Assembly: GCF_008364685.1 (NCBI RefSeq)
Contig: NZ_VTTL01000006.1
Location: forward strand, 248,001-312,000
Reading direction: 5' to 3'
Origin: Xanthobacter oligotrophicus
GTDB taxonomy: Bacteria > Pseudomonadota > Alphaproteobacteria > Rhizobiales > Xanthobacteraceae
Length of the DNA stretch: 64,000 nt
Part shown: piece by piece, positions 42,421 to 51,400 of the stretch
Numbering within the stretch: position 1 is the first letter of the stretch
Layout: each line of letters starts with the position of its first letter
The notes under the pieces: generated by a model
What the model was told of the DNA's origin: nothing
Database searches by the model: none
The model's input: the letters and a program-made list of their open reading frames with translations, nothing else
Made by a program: the position numbers and the translations under genes

Positions 42421-44133
42421 TCAGTAGGCGGAGGCGCCGGCCAGGTGCCGCCCGGTGACATAGCCCGACGTCATGATGGGCCCGAGCGTGATGCCGGCGC
42501 CGGGATAATTGCCGCCCATGATGCTCGCCGCATCGTTGCCCACGGCGTAGAGGCCGGCGATGGGAGCCGCGTTTGTGTCCAGCACCCGGCCGAGGGGATC
42601 GGTGGAAAGCCCGTCGAAGGTGCCGAGATCGCCCATGACGATCTTCACCGCATAGAACGGCCCCTGACCAATGGGCGCCACCGTGGGGTTGGGCTTGTGG
42701 TCCGGGTCGCCGAGATAGCGGTTGAAGGCGGTGGAACCGCGGTGGAATGCCGGGTCCTCTCCCTTTTCGGCGCCCACATTGTAGGTGCGCACTGTCGCTT
42801 CCAGGGCGGCGGCATCGATGCCGGCCGCGCGGGCGAGGTCGGCCAGCGTGCGGCCCTTCAGCAGATAGCCGGTGCGGGTATAGAGCGAGGTCGGCACCGG
42901 AGCGGGCTTGGCAAAGCCGAGGCCGTACTTGCGGATGGTGGCATGGTCGCAGACCAGCCAGGCGACGGTCTCGCCCTGGCCCTCGCTGTCGGCGATCATG
43001 GCGGCGCCCACGTCGTGGTAGGAATTGGCCTCGTTGGTGAAGCGGCGGCCGTGCCGGTTCACCGCGATGACGCCGGGCTTGTAGCGGTCCACGAGGTGGG
43101 GGAAGACACCGAAGCGTCCGTTGCCCAGGGGCACTTTCGACACCGGCATCCAGGCCGCCGCATCGGGAAAGCGCGCCTCGAACTGCCCGCCCACGGTTTC
43201 CGCGAGGCGGATGCCATCGCCGGTATTGCCCTCAGGCGTGGGCGAGACATGCGCGCCGCCACGCCGGCGGTGGGGATAGATGCCCGCAAGACGCGCCTCG
43301 TCATGGGGGAAGCCGCCGCAGGCCAGCACCACGCCGCGTCGCGCGGTGATGCGCTGGGTGCCTACGGCGTCCTTCACGACGGCGCCGGTCACCGCGCCAT
43401 CCTCGACGATCAGCTGCTTTGCGGCCGTGCCGGTGCGGATCGGAACGCCGCAGTCGAAGGCCGACCTGGCGAGGCGGGCCGCCAGCGCGTTGCCGCTCGT
43501 GACCTGAACACCGCGCCGGTACAACAGAAGGTCCTTCAGGTGGCTGGCAAGGCGCTTCGCCACATAGACCGCGGAAGTGAGGGAGCGCGTGGCGTTGAAG
43601 AAATGCTTCAATTCATTGTTGGACGAATTGAACATCATGCCGATGAAGGTGATGGTCGCGAGCGGCGGCTTGAGCCGGTTCATCTCCGTTCCAAGGCCAC
43701 GCGCATCATAGGGCGCGGCCACGACGGAGCGGCCGATGTCCACCCCGCCCGGCAGGTCCGGGTGGTAGTCGGGATAGGCGGAGGCGACGAACTTCACTTC
43801 GGTCTCGCGCTCGAAGAATTCGAGCATGCGCGGGCCGTTGTCGAGAAAGCATTCGATCGCGTCCTCGCGGTAGAAGTTGCCGGTCTCGGTCTTCAGATAG
43901 AGCCGGGCGGCCTCTCGCGTGTCGGTGACGCCCTGCGCCGCAGCATGGGGATTTCCGGGGATCCACAGCACACCGCCCGAAAAGGCGGTGGTGCCGCCGA
44001 AATGCTCCTCCTTCTCCACCACGACGACGTCGAGGCCGTGCTTCCTCGCAGTGACCGCCGTGGAGAGGCCGCCGGCTCCGGACCCGATGACCAGCACGTC
44101 GCACACGAGCGGGGCGTGTTCGCTCAAAGACAT
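42421..44133 (-). CDS. KstD-like FAD dehydrogenase (operon II)
   Basis: 570 residues from ATG 44133. GxGxxG FAD motif GSGAGG at 17-22, the GGTTAFSGGVLWIPGNP motif at 46-62 and the C-terminal GGNYPGAGITLGPIMTSGYV, where Tyr and Gly correspond to catalytic residues of 3-ketosteroid delta-1-dehydrogenases. Related enzymes desaturate ring carbons next to a ketone, for example 3-ketosteroids or 4-oxocyclohexanecarboxylate. No steroid genes are nearby, so a cyclohexane-type ketone is more likely. First gene of operon II, divergent from an AraC regulator. Confidence 0.82.
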   Translation of the reverse strand: MSLSEHAPLVCDVLVIGSGAGGLSTAVTARKHGLDVVVVEKEEHFGGTTAFSGGVLWIPGNPHAAAQGVTDTREAARLYLKTETGNFYREDAIECFLDNGPRMLEFFERETEVKFVASAYPDYHPDLPGGVDIGRSVVAAPYDARGLGTEMNRLKPPLATITFIGMMFNSSNNELKHFFNATRSLTSAVYVAKRLASHLKDLLLYRRGVQVTSGNALAARLARSAFDCGVPIRTGTAAKQLIVEDGAVTGAVVKDAVGTQRITARRGVVLACGGFPHDEARLAGIYPHRRRGGAHVSPTPEGNTGDGIRLAETVGGQFEARFPDAAAWMPVSKVPLGNGRFGVFPHLVDRYKPGVIAVNRHGRRFTNEANSYHDVGAAMIADSEGQGETVAWLVCDHATIRKYGLGFAKPAPVPTSLYTRTGYLLKGRTLADLARAAGIDAAALEATVRTYNVGAEKGEDPAFHRGSTAFNRYLGDPDHKPNPTVAPIGQGPFYAVKIVMGDLGTFDGLSTDPLGRVLDTNAAPIAGLYAVGNDAASIMGGNYPGAGITLGPIMTSGYVTGRHLAGASAY

Positions 44134-44387
44134 GAAAAGGCTCCTCCTCGACACGCGCCGGGCGTGTGAAGTCCGCGCTTCCTGTGCGCAAAAGGCGTTG
44201 TGTGATCGCATGGCACCGCGGCGCCGACGCACTGGCGTCGCTCACTCCGCGGCTGGCTTGCCCAGCTCTTCGACGGCTCGTTGATGTGCCATGGATAGGC
44301 CCGCCGAAACCGGCCGACAATGGATGAAAGCAAAATCCTGTTGTACTTTTCGTAAGGCCACAGCATCCTCCAGGTCATGTCACAACA

Positions 44388-45284
44388 ATGCTGCACTTGC
44401 GAATGACACGACGAAATGTGATCCCGAGCTTCTTTCTATACGACGAAGCCTTGGCAGACGTGGATCTCGACTTCCTCCACGTGGAAGCCATCCGTATCCG
44501 CTCGAGCGTGCATGATTGGACGATCCGTCCACATGCCCATCCCGAGCACGTCCAGTTCCTGTTCGTGACCGAGGGCGGCGGGCGCATCCGCGTGGAGGAT
44601 GACGAGTGGCAGCTCGACCCGCCCACGGTGGTGGTCATCCCCCCGACGGCGGTTCACGAAATCCGCTTTGAACCGGGCTCGGACGGCTTCGCCCTCACCA
44701 TCGCCGCTTCCTACGTGATGGCGATGGCGCGGACGGATCCGGCCTTTGCCGATGTACCCGCCACCGTGGGCCTCTATTCAGCCCAGGGGCCGGATGGCGA
44801 CGGCTACGGCCTCCTGGATGCCTTCCAGTGGCTGGAGCGGGAATTCATCGGCGCGGCGCCGGGGCGGCGGGCGGCCATCGGCGCACACTTTCTGCGGGTG
44901 CTGGTCGCGCTGGCCCGGCTGAAGGATGGCGGTGCGCCGGCTGGAGGACCGCTGATGCGCCGCGATGCCGATATCGTGGTGCGCTATCGCCGGCTCATCG
45001 AAGAGCATTTCCGGCAGGCCCAGCCGCTCACCTTTTATGCCGACGGGCTCAACATCACCTATGCCCGCCTGAATGCCGCCTGCCGGGCGGTGGCGGGCAA
45101 GAGCGCGCTGAAGCTCATGCACGATCGCCTGATGATCGAGGCCAAGCGCAACCTGCTCTACACGAGCATGAGCGTCGGCGAGGTGGGCCATGCCGTCGGC
45201 TTTCAGGATCCGGCTTATTTCAGCCGCTTCTTCACCCGCCATGCGGGGCGCTCACCGGCAGCGTTCCGTGCCGCACCGCGATAG
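44388..45284 (+). CDS. AraC-family activator of operon II
   Basis: 298 residues (ATG 44388 or the next Met at 44403). N-terminal cupin sensor (HPEHVQFLFVTEGGGRIRVE, PPTVVVIPPTAVHEIRFEPG) and two C-terminal HTHs (LTFYADGLNITYARLNAACR, SVGEVGHAVGFQDPAYFSRF, FTRHAGRSPAAFR). Same subgroup as PobR, whose members respond to 4-hydroxybenzoate or hydroxyphenylacetate. Divergent from the KstD-like gene with 254 bp between, so it probably controls operon II in response to its aromatic or pre-aromatic acid. Confidence 0.82.
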   Translation: MLHLRMTRRNVIPSFFLYDEALADVDLDFLHVEAIRIRSSVHDWTIRPHAHPEHVQFLFVTEGGGRIRVEDDEWQLDPPTVVVIPPTAVHEIRFEPGSDGFALTIAASYVMAMARTDPAFADVPATVGLYSAQGPDGDGYGLLDAFQWLEREFIGAAPGRRAAIGAHFLRVLVALARLKDGGAPAGGPLMRRDADIVVRYRRLIEEHFRQAQPLTFYADGLNITYARLNAACRAVAGKSALKLMHDRLMIEAKRNLLYTSMSVGEVGHAVGFQDPAYFSRFFTRHAGRSPAAFRAAPR

Positions 45285-45295
45285 GACGCAGACGC

Positions 45296-46204
45296 TCACG
45301 CCCGCGCCGCGGCCCGCGTTCGGTAATAGGCGATGGTGGCGGCAATGCCCGTGTCGAGGGACGTTTCCGGCAGGTCCGGCAGCACGTCGGCGAGGTGATC
45401 CGGCGCCAGTTCCCCGGCAATGGGCATGGGGGAGCCGGCGGCGGTGATGTGCGCATCGGGCACCTCGCGCCGGATGGCGGCGATCACCTCGTCGATGGTA
45501 GCCGGGCGCCCGGCCAGATTGAAGGCGTGCGCGCCCTCCATCGGGGCGGACAAGGCTTGCTCGAAGGCCGCCGCCACGTCGTCCACATAGATCATGCCGG
45601 CGGTGCCCACATAGGGGATCACATAGGGCGTGCCCTGCGCGGCCGCGCGGCAGGCGAGCGTCGGCCCGGCGCTGGCGCCTTCCTCGCCGCGGCCCGGCCC
45701 GTAGACGATGAAGGGCCGGAAGCCGATGCTGGCGATGTGATGGTCGTCCCAATAGGCCCGGGCGCTGCCTTCGCAGGCGAGCTTGAAGGCGCCGTAGTGG
45801 GTGGTGGGACAAGGGATGTGTCCGTCCCGCGGCCCGAACACGCCCGCCGAACTCGCATAGACGAGGCGCGGCACGCCCTCGCGCCTGGCGGCCTCGAAGG
45901 CGTTGAGGGTGCCGATGAGGTTGATCTGGGCGCCCTTCACCGGATCCGCCCGGCAGGCGGGCGTAAGGATGCCGGCCATGTGCACGATCCCGCCGCAGCC
46001 CCGCACGGCCGCATGTACGGCGTCTGCGTCGCGAATGTCGGCCTTGCGCCAATCCACCTCGCGGGTGAGGTCGCCGAGGATATCGCGCACGGCGGCGCTA
46101 TCGCTGGCAATGTCGAGGACGCGCACGGCGATGCTCCGCCGGAGCAGGCGGCGGATGATCCAGGCGGCGATGAATCCGGTGCCTCCGGTGACGAGGACCT
46201 TCAT
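45296..46204 (-). CDS. Extended SDR, NAD-dependent epimerase/dehydratase
   Basis: 302 residues from ATG 46204. VTGGTGFIAAWIIRRLLRR cofactor motif, MAGILTPACRADPVKGAQIN, SSAGVFGPRD, catalytic HYGAFKLACEGSA (Tyr-x-x-x-Lys), FRPFIVYGPGRG. Last gene of operon I. This family changes stereocentres or oxidises sugar-like ring alcohols; a role on a polyhydroxylated ring acid is plausible but not shown. Confidence 0.8.
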   Translation of the reverse strand: MKVLVTGGTGFIAAWIIRRLLRRSIAVRVLDIASDSAAVRDILGDLTREVDWRKADIRDADAVHAAVRGCGGIVHMAGILTPACRADPVKGAQINLIGTLNAFEAARREGVPRLVYASSAGVFGPRDGHIPCPTTHYGAFKLACEGSARAYWDDHHIASIGFRPFIVYGPGRGEEGASAGPTLACRAAAQGTPYVIPYVGTAGMIYVDDVAAAFEQALSAPMEGAHAFNLAGRPATIDEVIAAIRREVPDAHITAAGSPMPIAGELAPDHLADVLPDLPETSLDTGIAATIAYYRTRAAARA

Positions 46205-46248
46205 GGCTTGACCCCTGTGCTCGATCGCGGGACGCCCCGGGTGGCGCC

Positions 46249-46398
46249 TCAGTATCCCGGCCTCGGGATGTGGCCCATGAGGGAGCGGCGGAGGCCGCCA
46301 TCCACAACGATCTCCTCGCCGTTGACGTGGGAGACCCGGGCACCGGCGAGGAAGACCAAGGTCTTGAGGCCCAGCCAGTCCCCGTTCTCCTGTGCCAT
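46249..46398 (-). pseudogene. SDR gene with a large internal deletion
   Basis: 49 codons from ATG 46398: an SDR start (ENGDWLGLK) is joined directly to an SDR end (LVFLAGARVSHVNGEEIVVD, then GGLRRSLMGHIPRPGY and a stop). The missing 215 or so codons contained the whole cofactor and catalytic part. Both ends match the 272-residue SDR of operon II (40696-39878). The frame is still open, so the deletion is in phase. Confidence 0.78.
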
Positions 46399-46430
46399 CG
46401 CGGCGTTGCTTTCTGATGGTTGCGTTCTGC

Positions 46431-47264
46431 TCAGACGGCGACCGGCCGGCGATGTTCGATCGCGTGGACGACCCGCCGTGCGCGCTCCAGCGCGAGGCGC
46501 GCCCATTCCTCGATGCCGAGGCGCGGCTTCTCGGTCACGTTGGGCAGTTCCAGGCTGATGGGGAGATCACGCGGCAGCACGGAGAACATGTCGGCGAGGT
46601 CGATGCCGCCGTCGCCCGGCAGCAGACGCTCGGCGCGGGCGGTGTGGATGAGGGCCTCGGCGGTGGTCGGAATGTCGGCCGGTGCGTCGCACATCTGGGC
46701 ATAGTGCAGCAGATGGCGCGGAATGGCGGCAAGATCGGCGAGTGTCGTCGCCGAGCGGGCAGTGTGCAGCGCATCCACCAGTATGCCGCCGTTGGGCGCT
46801 CCTGCGGCCGTGACGATGCGCAGGGCGGTCTTCGCGTCCGGCACCATCGTCCACGGCATGAATTCGAGGTCTGCCGTCAGCCCATAGGGCTGAGCCGCGG
46901 CGCAGAAGGCGGCATAGGACTGGACGAGGCGCGCTTCGTCCGGATCATCGCCCGCCACCAGCACCGCGCGGGCCGAAAGCCGCCCGCACAGATCGAGGAA
47001 GGCCGCCACGTCCTCCACGCGGAAATCGGGGGCGATCCGCACGATCTCCATGTCGAAGAGGGTGACGCCGGTATCGGCCAGGCGCGCCCGCGTTTCCCGC
47101 TCCGCGGCAGCATCGTGGAGCAACGGGTTGACCGCGCCGCCCGGCGCGGCCGGCAGCGCCCTGAGGCCCACCGCGCCATAGCCGAGGCGATGGGCGAGCA
47201 AGACCGCATCCGGCGCGTCGAGGGGCGCGCTCGTGAGATAGGCCAGCGAATAGACGGGCTCCAC
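46431..47264 (-). CDS. Xylose-isomerase-like TIM barrel protein, possible dehydroshikimate dehydratase-type enzyme
   Basis: 277 residues from GTG 47264, which follows a strong GAGGAGGT that overlaps the stop of the previous gene; the longer frame to 47363 is not needed. Xylose-isomerase-like barrel with metal-ligand-type residues in ADLEFMPW, GILVDALHTARS and YAQMCDAP. The family includes sugar isomerases, hydroxypyruvate isomerase and 3-dehydroshikimate dehydratases. Because a shikimate-dehydrogenase-like gene is in the operon and pcaHG is nearby, dehydration of dehydroshikimate to protocatechuate is possible. Confidence 0.6.
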   Translation of the reverse strand: MEPVYSLAYLTSAPLDAPDAVLLAHRLGYGAVGLRALPAAPGGAVNPLLHDAAAERETRARLADTGVTLFDMEIVRIAPDFRVEDVAAFLDLCGRLSARAVLVAGDDPDEARLVQSYAAFCAAAQPYGLTADLEFMPWTMVPDAKTALRIVTAAGAPNGGILVDALHTARSATTLADLAAIPRHLLHYAQMCDAPADIPTTAEALIHTARAERLLPGDGGIDLADMFSVLPRDLPISLELPNVTEKPRLGIEEWARLALERARRVVHAIEHRRPVAV

Positions 47265-47275
47265 GGCCGACCTCC

Positions 47276-47887
47276 TCAGGCGAGCGGCGAGATGGCGGTG
47301 GGCAAGGCGATGACCGAGCGCATGTCGCCGGTGAGAAGTGCCGGCCCGCCGGGCGGCGGCCATACGCCCTCGGCGACGGAGCGGGCGCGCTTCTCGGCGC
47401 GGTCGTCGAGGCTGGCATAGGGCCAGATATGGGTGATGCGGGGCGTGCCCTCCAGCGCATACATGGCGATGGTGAGGGGCGAGAGGGCCACGCGCCCCGG
47501 GATCGCTGGACCCCAGACGCGCTCCACCGCCGGCAGGCAGCCGTGCTTCACGCGATAGGTGCGGATCTCGTAGACCGGGCCGTATTTGCCCGGCACCACC
47601 GGCGGCGAGAAGGAATAGGGCGCATAGCCCGTGAATTCCATCTCCACGATGGCATCGCCCGCGCCGAAGGGGTCGGTGGCGGCGTGGATGCGGGCGCGGT
47701 CGGCCTGCATCGCGTCGTCGTCGGCAAAGCTGCGGAACACGATGACGCGGTTGAGGTCCCCGATCTCGCTGACGAAGCAGCCGAGCAGCGTGCCGGCGCC
47801 CGGCGTCTTCGCATGGGCCTCGATGCCGGCGGTCACCGCAGGCACGGTGCCGAAGCGGATGGTGAGGGACAACAGTTCATAGCGCAT
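47276..47887 (-). CDS. NIPSNAP-family protein (operon I), two-domain
   Basis: 203 residues from ATG 47887, overlapping the end of the flavoprotein gene by 11 bases. Two tandem NIPSNAP-like halves: YELLSLTIRFGTVPAVTAGI with RVIVFRSFADDDAMQADRAR, and YEIRTYRVKHGCLPAVERVW with ITHIWPYASLDDRAEKRARS. Function unknown. Linked to KstD-like flavoproteins here as in operon II. Confidence 0.78.
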   Translation of the reverse strand: MRYELLSLTIRFGTVPAVTAGIEAHAKTPGAGTLLGCFVSEIGDLNRVIVFRSFADDDAMQADRARIHAATDPFGAGDAIVEMEFTGYAPYSFSPPVVPGKYGPVYEIRTYRVKHGCLPAVERVWGPAIPGRVALSPLTIAMYALEGTPRITHIWPYASLDDRAEKRARSVAEGVWPPPGGPALLTGDMRSVIALPTAISPLA

Positions 47888-49673
47888 GGGACTCTCCGGG
47901 CGGACGCTGTCCGCTGTCGATGGTGTCGGAAGGAAGGGGGGTGCCGCTGGCGTGGTGCGCGGCGACGAAGCCGAAGGTCATGGCTGGGCCGAGGGTGATG
48001 CCGCCCGCCGGATAGCGCCCGCCCATCACGCTCGACATGTCATTGCCCACCGCATAGAGGCCGGCGATGGGCGTGCCCGAACCGTCCAGCACCCGGGCAT
48101 GGGCATCGGTGGCGAGGCCGGCGAAGGTGCCGAGGCTGCCGGCCACCACCTTCACCGCATAGAACGGTCCGTGGGCGATGGGTGCGACGCAGGGATTGGG
48201 CGTGTGCGCCGCATCCCCCTGCACCCGGTTGTAGAGGCTGGAGCCGCGGCCGAAGGCGGGGTCCTCGCCGCGCGCGGCGGCGTGATTGTACTCGGTGAGG
48301 GTCTGTTCGAGCCCGTCGGCATCGATGCCGCAGGCACGGGCCAGCTCGGCGAAGCTGTTGCCGCGCTTCAGATATCCGTTGGCGAGCCAGGGGCGCAGCG
48401 GGAATGGCCGGGGCCGGGTGCGGCCGAGGCCGTAGTGGCGCTGGAAGGGATGGTCGCAGATCATCCAGGCTTCCACGGGCGCGCCGGTGGGCGTCGCCGC
48501 CAGCAGCGCGCGCATCACGTCGTGATAGGAATCGGCTTCGTTGGCGAAGCGCCGCCCATCCCGCCGCACCATGATGAGGCCGGGCTTGGCGCGTTCGACG
48601 AGGTGGGGATAGGACGCCGGGGTGCCATCGGCCTGAGGAACCTGCGACACCGGTGCCCAGGCGCCGGCGTCGGAGAGGTCCGTACGCAGGCGGCCCCCCG
48701 CGGCCTCCCCCAGACGAATGCCGTCGCCGCCATTGGTCTGCGGCGCCGCCGACCAGTGCTCGCGGCCGGTCGGTGCGTGGGGAAACAGCGCCGCCTTGCG
48801 GGCGAGGTCATGGGGAAAGCCGCCGCTCGCCAGCACCACGCCGCGCCGCGCGTGGATCTCCTGCACCGTGGCTCCGGAGCCGGCGACGATGCCGCAGACC
48901 CGGCCGCCTTCCACCAGCATTTCATGGGCTGGAGAGGAGGCGAGGATGGTGACGCCGAGATCGTCGGCCGATTTCAGCAGGCGGGCGATGAGGGCGTTGC
49001 CGTTGACCAGCTTCATGCCGCGGCCGTGGCGCGCCACGTCGATGAAATGGCGCAGGATGCGCCCGGCGGCATGGGAGAAGGAGGAGGGGTTGCGCGTGGC
49101 CTCCAGGAAATGGTGCATGTCGCGCCCTGCGGCGATGCCCATGCCGAATGGGGAGATGAGGTCGAGGGGGGCGCGCAGATCGGAAATGCGCGCGCCGAGC
49201 AACCGTCCGTCGAACGGCGCCGCGCACAGCGAGCGCCCGCCCTTGGCCGAGCCGGGCGAGGTGTCGTGAAAATCGGGAACGGCGTTGCCGTCCACGAAGG
49301 CGAGGCTGGTGTTGCGGCGGAAGAAATCCACCATGCGCGGACCCTGCTCCAGCAGCATGGTGGCGAGGGCCTCGTCATAGGCGTTGCCCAGTTCGGCCTT
49401 CAGATAGGTACGCGGTGCCTCGATGTCCTCGACGATCCCGGCCTCCACCGCCAGCGGATTGCGCGGGATCCACATCCATCCGCCCGACCAGGCGGTGGTG
49501 CCGCCGATCTTGCCATCCTTCTCCACCACGACCACCTCGAGGCCGAGGAAGGCGGCGGTGACGGCGGTGGCGAGGCCGCCCGCTCCCGAGCCCACCACCA
49601 CGAGGTCGCAGGTTCGCGTCGCGTTTTGGTGTGCGGCGCCGGAGGGCGCAATGGGGCCGGGATGCTGGTTCAT
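47877..49673 (-). CDS. KstD-like FAD dehydrogenase (operon I, second copy)
   Basis: 598 residues from ATG 49673, overlapping the upstream stop by four bases. FAD motif GSGAGGLATAVTA near 29, GGTTAWSGGWMWIPRNP near 57, and C-terminal GNDMSSVMGGRYPAGGITLG near 545. Closest pattern match within the window is the operon II enzyme (42421-44133). Expected to abstract hydrogens alpha,beta to a ring ketone and pass them to an acceptor. Paired with the next flavoprotein, two consecutive ring desaturations are conceivable. Confidence 0.82.
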   Translation of the reverse strand: MNQHPGPIAPSGAAHQNATRTCDLVVVGSGAGGLATAVTAAFLGLEVVVVEKDGKIGGTTAWSGGWMWIPRNPLAVEAGIVEDIEAPRTYLKAELGNAYDEALATMLLEQGPRMVDFFRRNTSLAFVDGNAVPDFHDTSPGSAKGGRSLCAAPFDGRLLGARISDLRAPLDLISPFGMGIAAGRDMHHFLEATRNPSSFSHAAGRILRHFIDVARHGRGMKLVNGNALIARLLKSADDLGVTILASSPAHEMLVEGGRVCGIVAGSGATVQEIHARRGVVLASGGFPHDLARKAALFPHAPTGREHWSAAPQTNGGDGIRLGEAAGGRLRTDLSDAGAWAPVSQVPQADGTPASYPHLVERAKPGLIMVRRDGRRFANEADSYHDVMRALLAATPTGAPVEAWMICDHPFQRHYGLGRTRPRPFPLRPWLANGYLKRGNSFAELARACGIDADGLEQTLTEYNHAAARGEDPAFGRGSSLYNRVQGDAAHTPNPCVAPIAHGPFYAVKVVAGSLGTFAGLATDAHARVLDGSGTPIAGLYAVGNDMSSVMGGRYPAGGITLGPAMTFGFVAAHHASGTPLPSDTIDSGQRPPGESHAL

Positions 49674-51391
49674 GGCCGCTGCTCCCCGGCTTCGCAGGCA
49701 TGGCGCACGGCGCGATAGGCGAAGGTGATGGCAGGGCCGATGGTGATGCCGGGGCCGGGATAGGTGCCGCCCATGATGGACTGGGCCTCGTTGCCGCAGG
49801 CATAGAGGCCGGGAACCGGAGTGCCGTCCTCCTTCAGCACCCGCGCCCATTCGTCGATAACGAGGCCGGTGGCGGCACCGATGTCGCCGGGATAAAGCCG
49901 CACGGCGTAGAAGGGCGCGGCTTTGATCGGGCCGAGGGTCGGATTGGGGCCGTGCGCCGCATCGCCGTTGATCCGGTGATAGGCGGTGGTGCCGCGGCCG
50001 AACTGCGTATCAACTCCGGTCTTGGAGTAGGCGTTCATGGCGCCGACGGTTTCTTCCAATACACCGGCATCCATGTTCAGCTTCGCCGCGAGGGCGGCGA
50101 TGGTGGGTGCCTCCACCAGATAGCCGTCGTCGAGGAAGGGCTTCAGGTTGCGCGTGCCCATGCGCACCATGCCGAGGCCAAATCTCCTCAGGCCCACCGC
50201 ATCGGTGATGATGAAGCAGGGGATGGTCGGCCGATCCCGGTTCGCCGCGAACATGGCCTTGCCGAACTGGTGGTAGGAGGTGGATTCGTTCACGAAGCGC
50301 CGCCCCGTCTGATCCACGCACACGGTGCCGGGCTTGGAGCGGTCCATCACGAAATGGGGGAAGACGGCGGTGGAGCCATCGGCGCGGCTGCGCACCGAGA
50401 CGGGCGCCCAGAAGGCCGGCTGGTCGCCCCCCGTGCCGAAGCGGGCCCCGAGCTTCATGGCGAGGTCCTGCATGGAGCCGGTATGTCCGGGCGCGGCAGG
50501 GCTGTAGGCGGGTGTCGGCCGGGGCAGAAGCTCGGCCCGGCGGGTGGGGTGGCGGTTGAAGCCGCCCGCCGCGATCACCATCCCACGACGGACGCGGATT
50601 AGCCGCTCCGTACCGTTCTGCGCCACCGTGACGCCTTCAACGCCACCGCGCCCCGCGTCGACGTCGCGGACGGTGGCTTCCAGCAGAATGGGGACGTTGC
50701 GCGCCTTGAGAGAGGCGAGCATGCGCCCGACCAGGGCATTTCCCATCACCAGCCGGCTGCCGCGCCTCTGCGCCAGCCGGTCCCGGCCGTACCAGGCGAG
50801 GATCGCGGCGGCATGCCGGAACGAACGCCAGGACTTCGTCAGTCCCAGCAGGTGCCCGATGTCGGTGCGGTCGATCATCATGCCGCCGAGGATGGTGAAT
50901 TCCGGGATTGGCGGCCGGATGCGCGCGAGGTCCGCACCGAGGCTGCGACCGTCAAAGGGCACCGGCTCCAGTGCCCGCCCGCGCAAGGTGGCGCCCTCAT
51001 GGTCCTGCTCATAGTCCGGATGGGTGGCGTAGGGGCGAAAGCGCACCTGCGATTGGTCTTCGAGGGTGGCGATGGCCTCGGGTCCGCTCTCCAGGAAGGC
51101 GCGCCGCAGCACCGCCGGGGAACGGTTGCCCACCACGCCGTCCAGGAAGCGCTCGGCGTTCTCGAGGCTGTCGTCCGCGGCCACCTCGGTGGAGTGCCGG
51201 TTCATGGGGATCCAGGTGGTGGCCGCGGACAAGGCGGTGGTGCCGCCGATGTATTCGGTGCGCTCCACCAGCAGCACCTTCAGATCGGCGATGGCGGCGA
51301 ACAGCGCCGTCGCCATGCCGCCGGCTCCGGAGCCGACGACGACGAGGTCATAGACGTCGTTTGGGGGGAGGGCGTCCAGGGTGGTGATCAT
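49670..51391 (-). CDS. KstD-like FAD dehydrogenase (operon I, first copy)
   Basis: 573 residues. FAD motif GSGAGGMATALFA near 21, GGTTALSAATTWIPMN near 48, and GGTYPGPGITIGPAITFAYR near 545. It is more divergent than the other two (GGMMIDRTDIGHLLGLT in the middle). The pair 51391-47877 recalls the two desaturases (types I and II) that I recall from cyclohexanecarboxylate breakdown, which turn 4-oxocyclohexanecarboxylate into 4-hydroxybenzoate. Confidence 0.82.
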   Translation of the reverse strand: MITTLDALPPNDVYDLVVVGSGAGGMATALFAAIADLKVLLVERTEYIGGTTALSAATTWIPMNRHSTEVAADDSLENAERFLDGVVGNRSPAVLRRAFLESGPEAIATLEDQSQVRFRPYATHPDYEQDHEGATLRGRALEPVPFDGRSLGADLARIRPPIPEFTILGGMMIDRTDIGHLLGLTKSWRSFRHAAAILAWYGRDRLAQRRGSRLVMGNALVGRMLASLKARNVPILLEATVRDVDAGRGGVEGVTVAQNGTERLIRVRRGMVIAAGGFNRHPTRRAELLPRPTPAYSPAAPGHTGSMQDLAMKLGARFGTGGDQPAFWAPVSVRSRADGSTAVFPHFVMDRSKPGTVCVDQTGRRFVNESTSYHQFGKAMFAANRDRPTIPCFIITDAVGLRRFGLGMVRMGTRNLKPFLDDGYLVEAPTIAALAAKLNMDAGVLEETVGAMNAYSKTGVDTQFGRGTTAYHRINGDAAHGPNPTLGPIKAAPFYAVRLYPGDIGAATGLVIDEWARVLKEDGTPVPGLYACGNEAQSIMGGTYPGPGITIGPAITFAYRAVRHACEAGEQRP

Positions 51392-51400
51392 GGCGCCGGC

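Noticed and set aside
42247-44169. 640-codon plus-strand frame opposite the KstD-like gene
   Set aside because: Antisense shadow without recognisable motifs.
42421-51391. Steroid catabolism based on three KstD-like flavoproteins
   Set aside because: No other steroid genes (kshAB, hsaABCD, mce transporter) are present; pob/pca and shikimate-type enzymes fit ring acids better.
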